Below are positions 19,301 through 28,244 of a stretch of 64,000 nucleotides of DNA, in pieces. Below the pieces are notes generated by a model. It saw nothing but the letters and a program-made list of their open reading frames with translations, was not told the DNA's origin and ran no database searches. Numbering within the stretch: position 1 is the stretch's first letter; every line of letters starts with the position of its first letter. The stretch comes from CAYULW01 sp964445815. Its GTDB lineage: Bacteria; Bacteroidota; Bacteroidia; Flavobacteriales_E; Vicingaceae. Position numbers and translations under genes: made by a program. Where the stretch lies: NCBI GenBank assembly GCA_964445815.1, contig CAYULW010000011.1, positions 24,212-88,211 of the forward strand, read 5' to 3'.

Positions 19301-19449
19301 GTTATTTTTGCGGCGTCCAGCCACAATACCAAATCAGAGGTGCCACTCGTATCCTCTATCGCCCCGGGACCATTTTGAGCAAAAACGACACAAGAAAAAA
19401 TATACAAGAAAGTGAAAGTTGCTGTTTTTAGCCGGCACATAAGGCTCAT
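16315..19449 (-). CDS. Giant T9SS cargo with two tandem LamG-type units
   Basis: A 1044-residue secreted protein. The signal peptide is about 1-25. Two homologous units follow, about 27-429 and 447-860. Each begins with a LamG/concanavalin-like lectin region and contains a 'GDDPGNGD.DLDV' segment, then a second beta domain with 'ARWDRAWWLDITNTGDD' or its counterpart, ending 'DGYY.LGT'. A fibronectin-like strand region (about 868-960) and a T9SS type A sorting domain ('ISVYPNPADEVIHVEGL', ending 'LKLLVQ') complete it. The likely role is a surface adhesin or glycan binder. The TPR/LuxR regulator lies just upstream on the same strand. Confidence 0.85.
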   Translation of the reverse strand: MSLMCRLKTATFTFLYIFSCVVFAQNGPGAIEDTSGTSDLVLWLDAAKITGVTDLNTVGIWKDISGYGNDASITGTANKPHFRENIVNGNPVVGFNGSAGYLQGSFGGSFGAPCTIIAVPYFNDLNQAANTNDYIISIGSGGGSYKHFSIARRKSSGGDGNRYYSWVNDGSPKLGDTIVAQQWNILSQVNATTSQYHTFYQNGAASTTNDDYSSFPSTDGIYRIGQWYHGGDNRLNGRLAELMVFDKVLSVLELNIIHSYLSAKYDVSIASDYYTGDDPGNGDNDLDVVGIGFDSGSTNSGAESAGLDLDIVSDFDDGDYVLYGHNVSENSVNTSDVNGSIVARWDRAWWLDITNTGDDVNCKFVFSQAKGEIGFGGLDQNDVSDYKLIYKNSPAGSWSIVATASTVIPNAVIFDDVELTADGYYTLGTIDSDSQVGYSPVASGYKGPGGVGETDGSSNLKLWYNVGDMEGESGDEILAIADESGNGNKVTQETHLYIPALEPQFVNDHSAIEFDGANSFLSGTMGFDFTPPMTVFSVAYFNNTNQANDDNDYVYSAGDGLARGEQISLSRRKANDEDDVANINKYYSWDGDTARFGDAITGQQWQVFTQEFKPADSSIMHAASANGSDLSATDNEVLVNTNNSLLSVGRWNGNNHWLDGYFSELIFYDKLLNTAEKNIVESYLGAKYEISVSNDKYSGDDPGNGDFDLDVAGVGTESDGSNNGANSGGLIIEQVSGFENGDYVMVGHKVSNNSINSSDATDHLGQNVSRWDRNWYFDVTNTGDDPVVNLRFDFSDVKAQGFPGSKSGDKAHKSINYNLLFRSGTSGTWTNQSITPTLDGDQVVFSSVTLTSDGYYALGTGNESQSPLPVLLTNFAIRRISPSSAQLEWETASEVSSDYFKIERSADASNYYSIGQIKASGYSNSTKTYALIDQNLRPDDLYYYRLVQYDFNGEYDIYGPIVLNHYDKMNDISVYPNPADEVIHVEGLTGQSEIKFYNSSGKKVLQVNSNNHRIKIPISELREGIYLIHIVNESRTEQLKLLVQ

Positions 19450-19579
19450 GAAAATTGATTAACTCATCAAATTTCATGAAACTACTAAGTGAACCTTATT
19501 CTATGTGCCACTACAACAGCACTACAATAGACTATTAAAACACAACAAAAAAAATTAACTCACTGATAATCAAAAGCGA

Positions 19580-21367
19580 TTAAATTGACATGATATAATC
19601 AATCAGATTTTCCTCTTTGCTCAACTCTAACTTTTTTCGAAGGCGGTATCGTGCTACCTCTATTGTTTTTGCAGGTAAGTTTAAAAGATTGGCAACCTCC
19701 TTGGTGGTTAAGTTTAACCTTAGTAAGGCTGACAATCTTAACTCTTTGTTTGTTAAGGCCGGATGTTTTTGCTTTATGTTTGAAAAGAAATCGACGTGAA
19801 CGTCTTCAAAGTACAATTTAAACTCTTTCCATACCTGTTCAGAGCTCCTAACTTGATCCAACTCTTTGTCCAGCAAATTAATTTGTTGCGTTAAGTCATC
19901 ATCATTTAGCTTCTCTTTTGTCTCTTCAAGTTTACGTTTAAGCTGGGTTAACTTCTTATTCTTATCGATCATCTGAAGGGTGTAGGTCGATAACTTCTTT
20001 TTAGCTAAGCTTACCTCTTCTTTTAGGTTTCGGTTGGTCCGTTCCTTTTCTTTCAAGACAAGTTCAAGTGCTTTTCTTTCTGCTTTTTTCTTTTTGTAGA
20101 CATAAAGTAGAACAATAACTGAGATTATCAGTATTAAAAATAAAGAGGCGAGTACTACATTTTTTTTGAGTTGTTTTAGCTCAGCGCTTTTTTGCTGAGT
20201 TTCTAATCTGGAGGCTTCTATTTTGTCTTCTTTGATTTTATTTAAAAACCTTACTTTTCGATCAAAAGCATCCAGTTTAGCTTGAAGTTCCCGGTTATCA
20301 AGGCTGTCTTTCTTGGCATCATGTCGGTTTCTGTATAGTATCGCCGACTTATAATCTCCTTTTAACTCGAAAATTTTAGCCTTGACTTCCATTAAACCAA
20401 GCGTAGAATAAAACGGGATCAAATCCGGTGCTGTTGTTTCCGCCAATTTTACATAATCAGAAGCTTTTTCAACTCGACCAAGATCTAGATACACGTAGGC
20501 TAATCTCAGGTAGGAATCGATAACTTTTTTAGTATCACCAATTTCTTTAAAAATCTCCAAAGCCTTTAAGCTATAATCAATTGAGCGATCATATTGTTCT
20601 TGTAATGCATAAAACTCATTTAAGTTATCGTATACTATCGCCTTGCCTCTCTCAAAATTGGCTTCTTTCCAGTAATTCAATGCCTTTTCATAGCACGTGT
20701 ATGCAGAGTCATAAAATGCTTCAAAAGTGTATGCTCTTGCCAAATTATTATACATTCCTCCAAGCTCAATCAGTTTATTTCGACCTTTAAACAAAGGCAT
20801 TGCTTTTTTAGAGTATGCACGGCTTTCTTTATAGTTTTCAGTATGGGTATAGATGGTTGCTATGGCACTATAGGCAACTGCTAGAGAAGAAGTGTCCATC
20901 ATGGCCTCTGCTCGTTGAACAGCTTGTTCCAGATTGCTTATTGCCAGATCATACAGCCCCAAATCTTGATACGCATAGGCTACGGGTATCTGTGCTTTGG
21001 TTGCCATATTACTATCGCCTCTGGAAATAAAAATATCCTTCGCAGTATTTCCAGCAACAATGGCTTCTTCAAACTTTCCTTCTCGATTCAGCGCTCGTGC
21101 CTCAAAAAAGTAAGACAAAGCTCTCAATGAGTCTTCTCCTGTTTCTAAGGCTCTTTTTTTCGCTAATGCGGTATACTTTAAGGTAGAGTCTTCTCCTTTT
21201 GAATAGCCATAGGTTTGTCTGTAATGAAGCACCGCAATGTACAAATACGTATAAGCGGAAACACTATCATTTGTATGTACAACACCCTTAAGACTGTCAA
21301 GTGTGTTCTTAGCTGAAAGACCGTTAAAAAAAAGTAACGAGAAAATAAATAAGCACCTGTATATCAT
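19580..21367 (-). CDS. TPR / membrane / LuxR-type HTH regulator
   Basis: A 595-residue protein with a signal sequence (about 1-18), an extracytoplasmic series of TPR-like repeats (about 40-350), one transmembrane helix (about 403-424), a charged coiled coil (about 425-510) and a C-terminal LuxR/GerE-like HTH (about 535-590, with 'TNKELRLSALLRLNLTTKEVANLL' region shortened here). This is the Bacteroidota type of membrane-bound regulator in which periplasmic TPRs may sense a ligand. It lies directly upstream of the LamG T9SS cargo on the same strand, a sensible candidate target. A TATATTTG -7 element is 62 nt upstream. Confidence 0.82.
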   Translation of the reverse strand: MIYRCLFIFSLLFFNGLSAKNTLDSLKGVVHTNDSVSAYTYLYIAVLHYRQTYGYSKGEDSTLKYTALAKKRALETGEDSLRALSYFFEARALNREGKFEEAIVAGNTAKDIFISRGDSNMATKAQIPVAYAYQDLGLYDLAISNLEQAVQRAEAMMDTSSLAVAYSAIATIYTHTENYKESRAYSKKAMPLFKGRNKLIELGGMYNNLARAYTFEAFYDSAYTCYEKALNYWKEANFERGKAIVYDNLNEFYALQEQYDRSIDYSLKALEIFKEIGDTKKVIDSYLRLAYVYLDLGRVEKASDYVKLAETTAPDLIPFYSTLGLMEVKAKIFELKGDYKSAILYRNRHDAKKDSLDNRELQAKLDAFDRKVRFLNKIKEDKIEASRLETQQKSAELKQLKKNVVLASLFLILIISVIVLLYVYKKKKAERKALELVLKEKERTNRNLKEEVSLAKKKLSTYTLQMIDKNKKLTQLKRKLEETKEKLNDDDLTQQINLLDKELDQVRSSEQVWKEFKLYFEDVHVDFFSNIKQKHPALTNKELRLSALLRLNLTTKEVANLLNLPAKTIEVARYRLRKKLELSKEENLIDYIMSI

Positions 21368-21429
21368 AGAAAGTTTTTGTTCTTTACTGAACTAAATCAT
21401 GGAGGAAAAGCGATCAACTTTTTCCGACA

Positions 21430-21437
21430 CAAATATA
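21430..21437 (-). promoter_or_regulatory. -7 element upstream of the TPR/LuxR gene
   Basis: The minus strand reads TATATTTG, a perfect TAnnTTTG, 62 nt before the ATG at 21367. No clear -33 box is seen. Confidence 0.4.
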
Positions 21438-21505
21438 TAATTATGTGCACAGTTTATCACTATACACATTAAGCTGCGCTTGAACTATTTACATTACCAT
21501 CACAT

Positions 21506-22900
21506 TTAACGATGTGGCAAAAATCGCTTCATTTGGTAAGAGGACACTACTGACTTCAACTTATGACTCAGAGCTTTTTTTGAAATGGATTTTCCCTTTA
21601 AGTCTTCTTTGTAATAATTGAGTTCATGAACAATTCTACGCACTGCATAGTCGTAGAATTGTCTGGGATAGGTTCTTTTGAAATCAATCTCTCTATCTGT
21701 ACTCACAGACCACTCCGGATGATGAATAATGTCTTTTTCAATTTGCTGATAAAGCCCCGTTCCTTTGATAGGATATGCAACAGTTATTGTGAATTGATCA
21801 GGATTAGCCGTCTTTAGATAATCAATTGTCAAGTTTATATCTTCCATCGTTTCTGTAGGATAACCTACCATAATGAACGTTCCGGCTTCCATTCCAAATT
21901 TTTTGGTAAGCCTCATCATGTCACTTACTTTATTAATATCCACTTGACGCTGCATCAAATCAATAATTCGCTGCGAGCCACTTTCTGCACCTATCCATAT
22001 TCTAAAGCAACCTGCCTGCTTTAACTGAGCAAGCACTTCTTTATTTAAGCGCTCTGCTCTCGTAATGCATTCAAAGGGAATAGAGATGTTTCTTTTTTGC
22101 ATCTCTTCTGAAAAAGCGTTTAGCCATTTATGGCTTACCGTAAACACATCATCTACAAACCATAGAGCTTCAGCATTATACTCCTTAATTAGCATTTCAA
22201 CTTCATCAACAACTTGTTTTGGATTTCGCCTTCTGTAACTCTGTCCGTAAACTGCTGTGCTACACCACTGACAAGTGTAAGGACAACCTCTTTGAGTTGA
22301 AATGTTTAAGGTTCTCTTACCGTGATACTCCTGCCAGACAGCAAGATATTTTTCCAAATCGATTTTAGAACGATTTGGCAATGGCAATTCATCCAGTTGC
22401 TTTATCTTTTTTCGGGCTTCGTTCTTTATTAGCTGTCCTTCTCTATTTATAAAAGCTAGCCCATTAATGCCGGAAAGGTTTGCTCCCGACTCTATGACTT
22501 TAAGCGTTTCCAACATGGTTTCCTCTCCCTCTCCAATTACCAAAAGGTCTGCCCCATTTTTTAGATAGTTCTCCCAATTGTATGTCACGTCGGGACCACC
22601 CATCAGTACTTTTGCCGACTTCGTTTCTTGCTGTGATCTCAACCATTTGACGAGTTCCAAAATAGTGACTTTGGTCATTAAATTGGTGTAAAAAGCAATC
22701 AGGTCCGGTTTAAGCTCCAGCACTTCTTTTTTCCATTGCGCTATGGAATAAAATGTCGAATCAAGTAATCGGTGGTTTTTGCCGTTTTGTTCTAAATAAG
22801 CAGATACATATAATAAGCCTAAAGGAGGATAAGGACGCATGATTTTCTGTTCCTTTTCATCTTCTTTCAAAAAGTAGCCATGTGTCAAAAGAGTGTTCAT
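21506..22900 (-). CDS. B12-binding-domain radical SAM protein (paralogue of 6283-7689)
   Basis: A 464-residue protein with an N-terminal cobalamin-binding-like domain (about 1-150) and the radical SAM motif Cys206-x3-Cys210-x2-Cys213 ('STQRGCPYTCQWC'). It shares its N-terminal 'YFL..DEK' and 'PYPPL' blocks, and the 'WIGAESGSQ' strand, with the gene at 6283. Its start codon overlaps the stop of the upstream methyltransferase by 4 nt (ATGA), so a methyltransferase and a radical SAM enzyme are coupled here, as in the 11.7-13.9 kb pair. Confidence 0.88.
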   Translation of the reverse strand: MNTLLTHGYFLKEDEKEQKIMRPYPPLGLLYVSAYLEQNGKNHRLLDSTFYSIAQWKKEVLELKPDLIAFYTNLMTKVTILELVKWLRSQQETKSAKVLMGGPDVTYNWENYLKNGADLLVIGEGEETMLETLKVIESGANLSGINGLAFINREGQLIKNEARKKIKQLDELPLPNRSKIDLEKYLAVWQEYHGKRTLNISTQRGCPYTCQWCSTAVYGQSYRRRNPKQVVDEVEMLIKEYNAEALWFVDDVFTVSHKWLNAFSEEMQKRNISIPFECITRAERLNKEVLAQLKQAGCFRIWIGAESGSQRIIDLMQRQVDINKVSDMMRLTKKFGMEAGTFIMVGYPTETMEDINLTIDYLKTANPDQFTITVAYPIKGTGLYQQIEKDIIHHPEWSVSTDREIDFKRTYPRQFYDYAVRRIVHELNYYKEDLKGKSISKKALSHKLKSVVSSYQMKRFLPHR

Positions 22901-23715
22901 TTCTTTTCAGCTATGAGTATGTAATGATCTGCCACATCAGCGAAGATACTGAAGCGTGAAAAGACAAGATCCAGTCCTTTGAAAAAATTGAAAAGCCAAG
23001 TCTTGTTTTCAAATGCCTGCTCTATATATGAGGGAGGGACAAACAGTCCAATTGGTTTTATCCTTTTGATTTGATAATCAGAACCCAAGAACTTTATAAC
23101 TGCTTTACTGGAATGATAATAGGTCCTCACTTTTACCCCTTCTACATTCGCAAAAACACCTTCTTTTTGTCTTCTCCTGAAAACTGAACGAAACTGTCCC
23201 TTTATCAAAAAGTACAAACTTTCCATAAAACAAAAGCGAGGCATAATGACAAAAGCGAGCTGGTTACCACTTTGTTGAGCATGAGAAACCTCAGAGCAAA
23301 ACTCCTTCAGTTTATTATCATTTATACAGTTTAAACCTCCAAAATTTGAAAACAACAGGTCAGATTTTAAAAAGTTAGTATCATTAGCTATCCCTTCAAA
23401 ATTGAGAGTATAAAAACTGATTTTTTTTGCACGATGCAGCTGCGCATAATTGATCATTTTTTCAGAAACATCGGTCGCAATAACATCATGTCCCATATTA
23501 TAAAAATAGTCAGCATCTACACCGGTACCGCAATTGATTTCAAAGATGGTTTTTTGCAAGTGTAATGCTTTCGCCTTCTTTAAGGCCTTGTATACTTGAG
23601 CTCTTTGAAACCTTCCAATCAAAGTATCGGTAAAGTGGCAATCATAGGCCTCTGCCACATGATCAAAATCTTGACTTTTGTCCATGAACTGCAAATAAAC
23701 GGAACTCTCAGACAT
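22897..23715 (-). CDS. Class I SAM-dependent methyltransferase
   Basis: A 272-residue protein beginning 'MSESSVYLQFMDKSQDFDHVAEAYD', shortened here, with SAM motif I 'IFEINCGTGVDADYF' (the usual G-x-G-x-G appears as N-C-G-T-G) and 'VIATDVSEKMI' for the acidic strand. The core is of the Methyltransf_11/25 type; the last 100 residues are unrecognised and probably form a substrate cap. The internal ATG at 23685 is an alternative start. It is the first gene of a two-gene transcript with the radical SAM gene. Confidence 0.82.
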   Translation of the reverse strand: MSESSVYLQFMDKSQDFDHVAEAYDCHFTDTLIGRFQRAQVYKALKKAKALHLQKTIFEINCGTGVDADYFYNMGHDVIATDVSEKMINYAQLHRAKKISFYTLNFEGIANDTNFLKSDLLFSNFGGLNCINDNKLKEFCSEVSHAQQSGNQLAFVIMPRFCFMESLYFLIKGQFRSVFRRRQKEGVFANVEGVKVRTYYHSSKAVIKFLGSDYQIKRIKPIGLFVPPSYIEQAFENKTWLFNFFKGLDLVFSRFSIFADVADHYILIAEKK

Positions 23716-23848
23716 TCTTTGTTAAATTATAGCTGAATCAATACGAGGCAAAAGTTAAAGGCAGATCGAGTTCATTTCATTAAAGCCTTAATTATAAAAC
23801 AATTCTTTTCTAAGAATTAGTATTTTGGCAAGAACAACATTGTTTAAC

Positions 23849-24835
23849 ATGCATTCAGATAAAAGCACAGAAGGCCTTGCCGTATTTATAGGTAAAAGGT
23901 TTAAAAAAGTTTTAGGATTTGTCGTCTTACTTTCTGTACTCATCAGTGCTTTTAATGCTTATTACCGAAGTACGCAATATGTTGCTCAGAATCGGTTTTA
24001 CATTACCAGTTCTGAATCGGTTAATTATAAATCCATTCTAGAAAAAGAATTCATCGACATCTCGGTTAATCCAAAAGACCTCCTTAGAATAGAAAGTTTT
24101 GCTAACTCCAACATGCTTCTGTCCATTCTTAAAGAATCGATCTTGAATCAAAAAGAGAACTTTGATACAAGTGCCTATGAACAGTTAAATTCTTTAACAC
24201 ATATTTCTGACTGGTTTGAAGTTTCTTTTACCGATTTAGGCGAAGTTGAATTGACCGTAGAACATTCAAACAGGGTCTTTGCAGACTTTTTAGTAAACGA
24301 AGCAATGCATGGAATAAACAACCTAAACAATGACTTTCTGGCCTCTTTTAAAAAGAATCAAATCAATGCTAGTAAAAAACAATTGACCATGCTGAACAAA
24401 AAGAAATTAAGCATACTAGACAGTATCGATCAGGTTAGTCGCTTAATTAAAAGTGATGATTATTCTTTATTGGCCAGTCAATTAAAAACTCAATTCAATA
24501 AAGGCAATCTGAATTCTTCCAGTATAGAAGCCTATTTAATGCAAAGAAATAGTCCTGAACAGCTAAGGTTAATGCTTCTTTTCCAAAAGCTTAAAAGCCT
24601 GGATGATCAAATTGAACTTTTTTCAAGAAATCAGGCCAATGATAATTGGAGCCTGGAAATGTTAAAGAATAAGACACCTTTTGTTACGCAAAGTAAACCG
24701 GCAAAAAGCAAATTTAGCTGGTACAATACTTTTATCAGTTTTTTAATGGCCTTTCTACTCAGTTTGTCTTTAGGCCTTTTTGTTATGGCTTTGCGTTTTC
24801 AATACGACGTCTATTTTAAGCTGCTTTTATCTTAA
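23849..24835 (+). CDS. Wzz-like chain-length determinant / polysaccharide co-polymerase
   Basis: About 328 residues from the ATG at 23849; a TTG at 23825 would add 8 residues. It has one transmembrane helix near the N-terminus (about 22-42) and one near the C-terminus (about 290-315), separated by a large extracytoplasmic segment with helical, coiled-coil-like stretches. This two-helix topology is that of Wzz/polysaccharide co-polymerases, which set the chain length of O-antigen or capsule. No tyrosine-kinase domain is fused. The next gene, a polytopic membrane protein, starts 27 nt later and may be the matching polymerase. Confidence 0.7.
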   Translation: MHSDKSTEGLAVFIGKRFKKVLGFVVLLSVLISAFNAYYRSTQYVAQNRFYITSSESVNYKSILEKEFIDISVNPKDLLRIESFANSNMLLSILKESILNQKENFDTSAYEQLNSLTHISDWFEVSFTDLGEVELTVEHSNRVFADFLVNEAMHGINNLNNDFLASFKKNQINASKKQLTMLNKKKLSILDSIDQVSRLIKSDDYSLLASQLKTQFNKGNLNSSSIEAYLMQRNSPEQLRLMLLFQKLKSLDDQIELFSRNQANDNWSLEMLKNKTPFVTQSKPAKSKFSWYNTFISFLMAFLLSLSLGLFVMALRFQYDVYFKLLLS

Positions 24836-24862
24836 TGAGATGACTTATCCAATATTAAACCG

Positions 24863-26176
24863 ATGTGGATAACCCCTTTTTCTATATTTTGTGCCCTCTT
24901 CTTAATATTTGCTCTTACCTTTTGGTATTCAAAAACCAGGGTGTTTAAGCAGAAAGGGATAAACGTTAAGCTCTTGTTTTTTAGTCTATGCATCAAACTC
25001 CTTGGCACATTCGCTTTTTGTTACACATATCAAGACATTTATAAGGGAGGAGATACGCTCCATTATCATGAAGATGCAAAAAACATAGCAAAGCATTTCT
25101 GGAATGACCCCAATACCTTTATTAAGAGTTGGATTTTTAATGTCGAAGCCAATAGTCAATCTACCTATTATTTTAAACATTATAAAAAAAGCTATAGAGA
25201 AGAAACAAACCCAAGAGAAATGCACCTTGTTCGTTTTATTGTTCCCTTCGAAATTCTATCTTTTGGTGGTTTTTATGCTTGCTCGCTTCTAATCTCTTTT
25301 TTAGCCTTTTCCAGTATATGGAAGATTTTCGAGATGCTGAAGCAGGTTTTCCCATCAAATCAATTTACAGTTGTTATTCTTTTTATTCCAAGTATTTTGT
25401 TTTGGACCGGAGGAATATTAAAAGATACAATTATTCTCTTTGCTACGGGATGGATTGTCTACTCTACTTTTCGGCTCATTTACTGCAAAAAAGGCATAAA
25501 ACGCAATATGCTTATGATCCTATTTTGTCTTTACCTTATTTCAAGTATCAAGCCTTATATTTTAGTAGTTCTCATTCCTTGTCTAATGCTTTGGTTTGGT
25601 CTGGAATTAATTAAACGAATAGGTGATAAGTCATTCCGGATTCTAATTAGTCCTATGATTAGTTTTCTCATTATTGGTCTGATTTTTCTTATTCTAATCG
25701 GAGTTAAAGAAATATTAGGTGTTTATGGCAACTACTCTGAACTGATCGAATTCAGTAGTATTATCAGAGAAGGTTATGATAAAACACTAAGTGAAAATAG
25801 TTTGCTGCTTTCGGAAAGTAATCACGAGTTGTCTTTTAACAACATCCTTAAAGTTTTTTTCTCCATAAACTATCAACCTCTTCTGGGTCAGCACTGGAAT
25901 TGGTTTTCACTACTCGCTTCTTTGGAAAATACAATATTGCTTTGTCTGACATTATTTGTCGTTTTATTTTCCATAATCAAGCCTAGGAAAACACTTAAAA
26001 TAATCAGACATCCTTTTATTGCTTTTTGTTTGATCTATAGTTTGCTGTTTTCTGTTGGACTTGGTCTAAGCGTATCCAACTTTGGTGCAATAATAAGGCT
26101 CAAATCAGCTTATCTGTTTTGTTATTGTATCCCTCTAACCATCCTGCTTTCAGAATTTAAAATTCACAGACAATAA
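24863..26176 (+). CDS. Polytopic membrane protein, polymerase or glycosyltransferase-like
   Basis: A 437-residue protein with about 10 transmembrane helices and a conserved charged loop early in the chain ('YKGGDTLHYHEDAKNI', about residues 53-70). I do not recognise a named family; the topology resembles Wzy-type polymerases or GT39-like glycosyltransferases of exopolysaccharide loci. Its position right after a Wzz-like gene, with which it probably shares a transcript, supports a role in chain assembly. It ends 9 nt before a convergent T9SS cargo gene. Confidence 0.6.
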   Translation: MWITPFSIFCALFLIFALTFWYSKTRVFKQKGINVKLLFFSLCIKLLGTFAFCYTYQDIYKGGDTLHYHEDAKNIAKHFWNDPNTFIKSWIFNVEANSQSTYYFKHYKKSYREETNPREMHLVRFIVPFEILSFGGFYACSLLISFLAFSSIWKIFEMLKQVFPSNQFTVVILFIPSILFWTGGILKDTIILFATGWIVYSTFRLIYCKKGIKRNMLMILFCLYLISSIKPYILVVLIPCLMLWFGLELIKRIGDKSFRILISPMISFLIIGLIFLILIGVKEILGVYGNYSELIEFSSIIREGYDKTLSENSLLLSESNHELSFNNILKVFFSINYQPLLGQHWNWFSLLASLENTILLCLTLFVVLFSIIKPRKTLKIIRHPFIAFCLIYSLLFSVGLGLSVSNFGAIIRLKSAYLFCYCIPLTILLSEFKIHRQ

Positions 26177-26185
26177 CTCAAAGCA

Positions 26186-28210
26186 TTATTTATCTATGAT
26201 AAGTTTGGTCATGAAGGCTTTTTCTCCTTCTTGAATGCTCAGAATATATAAGCCATTCTCAAGATGATTGAGATTTAACATCTTTTTTACTCCTCTTAAC
26301 CCTAATTCTCTATAAACCAGTTTACCATTAACATCATAAATGTTCAGTAATCCTGATTTTACTCTGTTGTTTAAGTTGATGCTAAATTCTCCGGTACTCG
26401 GATTTGGAGAAACGGACAGGTTTATTCGCTCACGCTGCTCGTATATTGCGGTAATAAAGGAAACAAAGGTATTCACTACACTATTGGTAATCACCGGAGG
26501 ATTAAAATCAAAATATATGGCAGCGCGATTGTAAATTGAAGTAGAATCCATCAAATTAGCATTCGGGCTAATTCGAAAATCAATATAACCATTGCTTGCC
26601 GGCTCATTTGTTGTGCTGTCCACTAAGAAGATATTGTCAAAAATAAATTTTAGCTCTCTGCTTACAGGATCCAGCTCAGTAACAACTGAGTGGCTGGCAT
26701 CCAAAAACTCAAAAGTAGAAAGATCCAAATCTGCCGATAAGGTATCCAAAACAACAACGCGATAAGCCGTATCATTTCCTGTATTTTGAAAACGAATGCG
26801 GTAATCTAAAATCGTATTATGTGGGACATAACCCAAAGAGTCTAATCCAACGGGGCTCACCTGTTTATCATTGGGATCAAAGGAGCAGGAAACACCTATT
26901 GCGCTATTCCCTGTTACATCACTTCCAACAACGATGTTTCCTCCATTATCTAAAATATATGCTGTTACATTACTCCTCAAAATGCTACCGATTGGCAAAA
27001 CGGTAATGGAAGGTAAATCACAATAAATAATCCTACTTTCTTTGGCAAATGGAGCCAAATTCGAAAACGAGAAAAAAGCTGTGTCGCCTTTTACAGAGTC
27101 CGCATCAGCAGTGGTTATAGGGTGAAATGTAACAGATGAATCTTTTATAAAATAATAAACGCCATCTATTGTTGTGTTTCCTCTGTTCAGAATACGAGTA
27201 AAATTTGTATACAATGAGGCACATCTTGCTCTTGAATCTCTTGTGTATAAATCCAATAAATATTGGACATTATTTGATAGTCCAAACATCACATTGTATG
27301 TTCCCAAGTTGCTCACAACTACTGTTTGAGTATCTGTCATTGTACTTGATGATCCGGTAGGAGGATATACAACAACTTGATGAGTACCCTGACTAACATC
27401 TCCAAACCTAAACTTCCCATTAGAGTTTGAGTAAGTTAAAAGCCCACTAGGCAGAATCTTCAGGTTCACAGATGGTATTCCCGTTTCCCCCGAATCAAAC
27501 ACATTATTAGAATTTGCATCAAAATATACCGTGCCTGTAATATTCGTTGTCTTCACCTCCAGAGCATTCCTCAAGAAAAGTGGTCCCCCCGGAGTCATAA
27601 CTCTTAAGTCATAATTGCCTTCTCTAATACTGCTAGAGCTGAGATCAACGCTTAACTCCAAAGTGTCACTGGGTTTTGTTCTTGGTGAAACTATCGAAGC
27701 CTGAATGGTGTCTCCATTTCTAAAGTAGTAAGGGTCAATCGTCACATTATTGAAATTAATGGCCCTGCCGGCAATTAGCGTATTGATCGTTTGGCCTTTA
27801 AATGCAACTTGTGGTGTAGCGCTCATTAAGGCCGTTGTATCTATTCTAAATGCATTGGACAATGTGAGCAAACCATGTGCCGGTGTGTTCATTTCCAAAT
27901 CATAATAACCACTTGGGTATGATGTATTACTTAAGTCTAAATTCACTTCGATAAGTGTATTGGTATAGGCCTGTGTTATTGGCGCATTGATTGTTGTTGT
28001 TCCCTTTTTGAAACTGGTTTGAATGGATGAAGATCCATTAAAAAAGTTCGTATTGCTACCCGCAATATCTACTCTTAGAATTTGACCAATTTGCCCATTA
28101 TCAGGAGAAACGGAAACGATGGTTTGGGCATTTGCCAATTGTATCAAAAAGAAACAAAACAAGAAAAAAGATAAGACTATTTTGGTTAAGGTTCTGGATA
28201 AAGTATTCAT
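26186..28210 (-). CDS. Large T9SS cargo with SdrD-like and DUF7619-type domains
   Basis: A 674-residue secreted protein. After a signal peptide (about 1-28, ending 'NAQT') come two Ig/IPT-like beta segments (about 30-215), then an SdrD-B-like domain starting 'ITGTVYFDANSNNVFDSGE' (about 222-290). A repetitive region follows with 'DPNDKQVSPVGLDSLG', typical of the DUF7619 group, and finally a T9SS type A sorting domain ('INLSVSPNPSTGEFSINL' region). Proteins like this are surface-exposed and often act in adhesion. It converges with the polytopic membrane protein and lies at the start of the minus-strand glycan block. Confidence 0.82.
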   Translation of the reverse strand: MNTLSRTLTKIVLSFFLFCFFLIQLANAQTIVSVSPDNGQIGQILRVDIAGSNTNFFNGSSSIQTSFKKGTTTINAPITQAYTNTLIEVNLDLSNTSYPSGYYDLEMNTPAHGLLTLSNAFRIDTTALMSATPQVAFKGQTINTLIAGRAINFNNVTIDPYYFRNGDTIQASIVSPRTKPSDTLELSVDLSSSSIREGNYDLRVMTPGGPLFLRNALEVKTTNITGTVYFDANSNNVFDSGETGIPSVNLKILPSGLLTYSNSNGKFRFGDVSQGTHQVVVYPPTGSSSTMTDTQTVVVSNLGTYNVMFGLSNNVQYLLDLYTRDSRARCASLYTNFTRILNRGNTTIDGVYYFIKDSSVTFHPITTADADSVKGDTAFFSFSNLAPFAKESRIIYCDLPSITVLPIGSILRSNVTAYILDNGGNIVVGSDVTGNSAIGVSCSFDPNDKQVSPVGLDSLGYVPHNTILDYRIRFQNTGNDTAYRVVVLDTLSADLDLSTFEFLDASHSVVTELDPVSRELKFIFDNIFLVDSTTNEPASNGYIDFRISPNANLMDSTSIYNRAAIYFDFNPPVITNSVVNTFVSFITAIYEQRERINLSVSPNPSTGEFSINLNNRVKSGLLNIYDVNGKLVYRELGLRGVKKMLNLNHLENGLYILSIQEGEKAFMTKLIIDK

Positions 28211-28244
28211 GAGTGATTTTTCGTTTAATGCGCTTCTAATTTAG

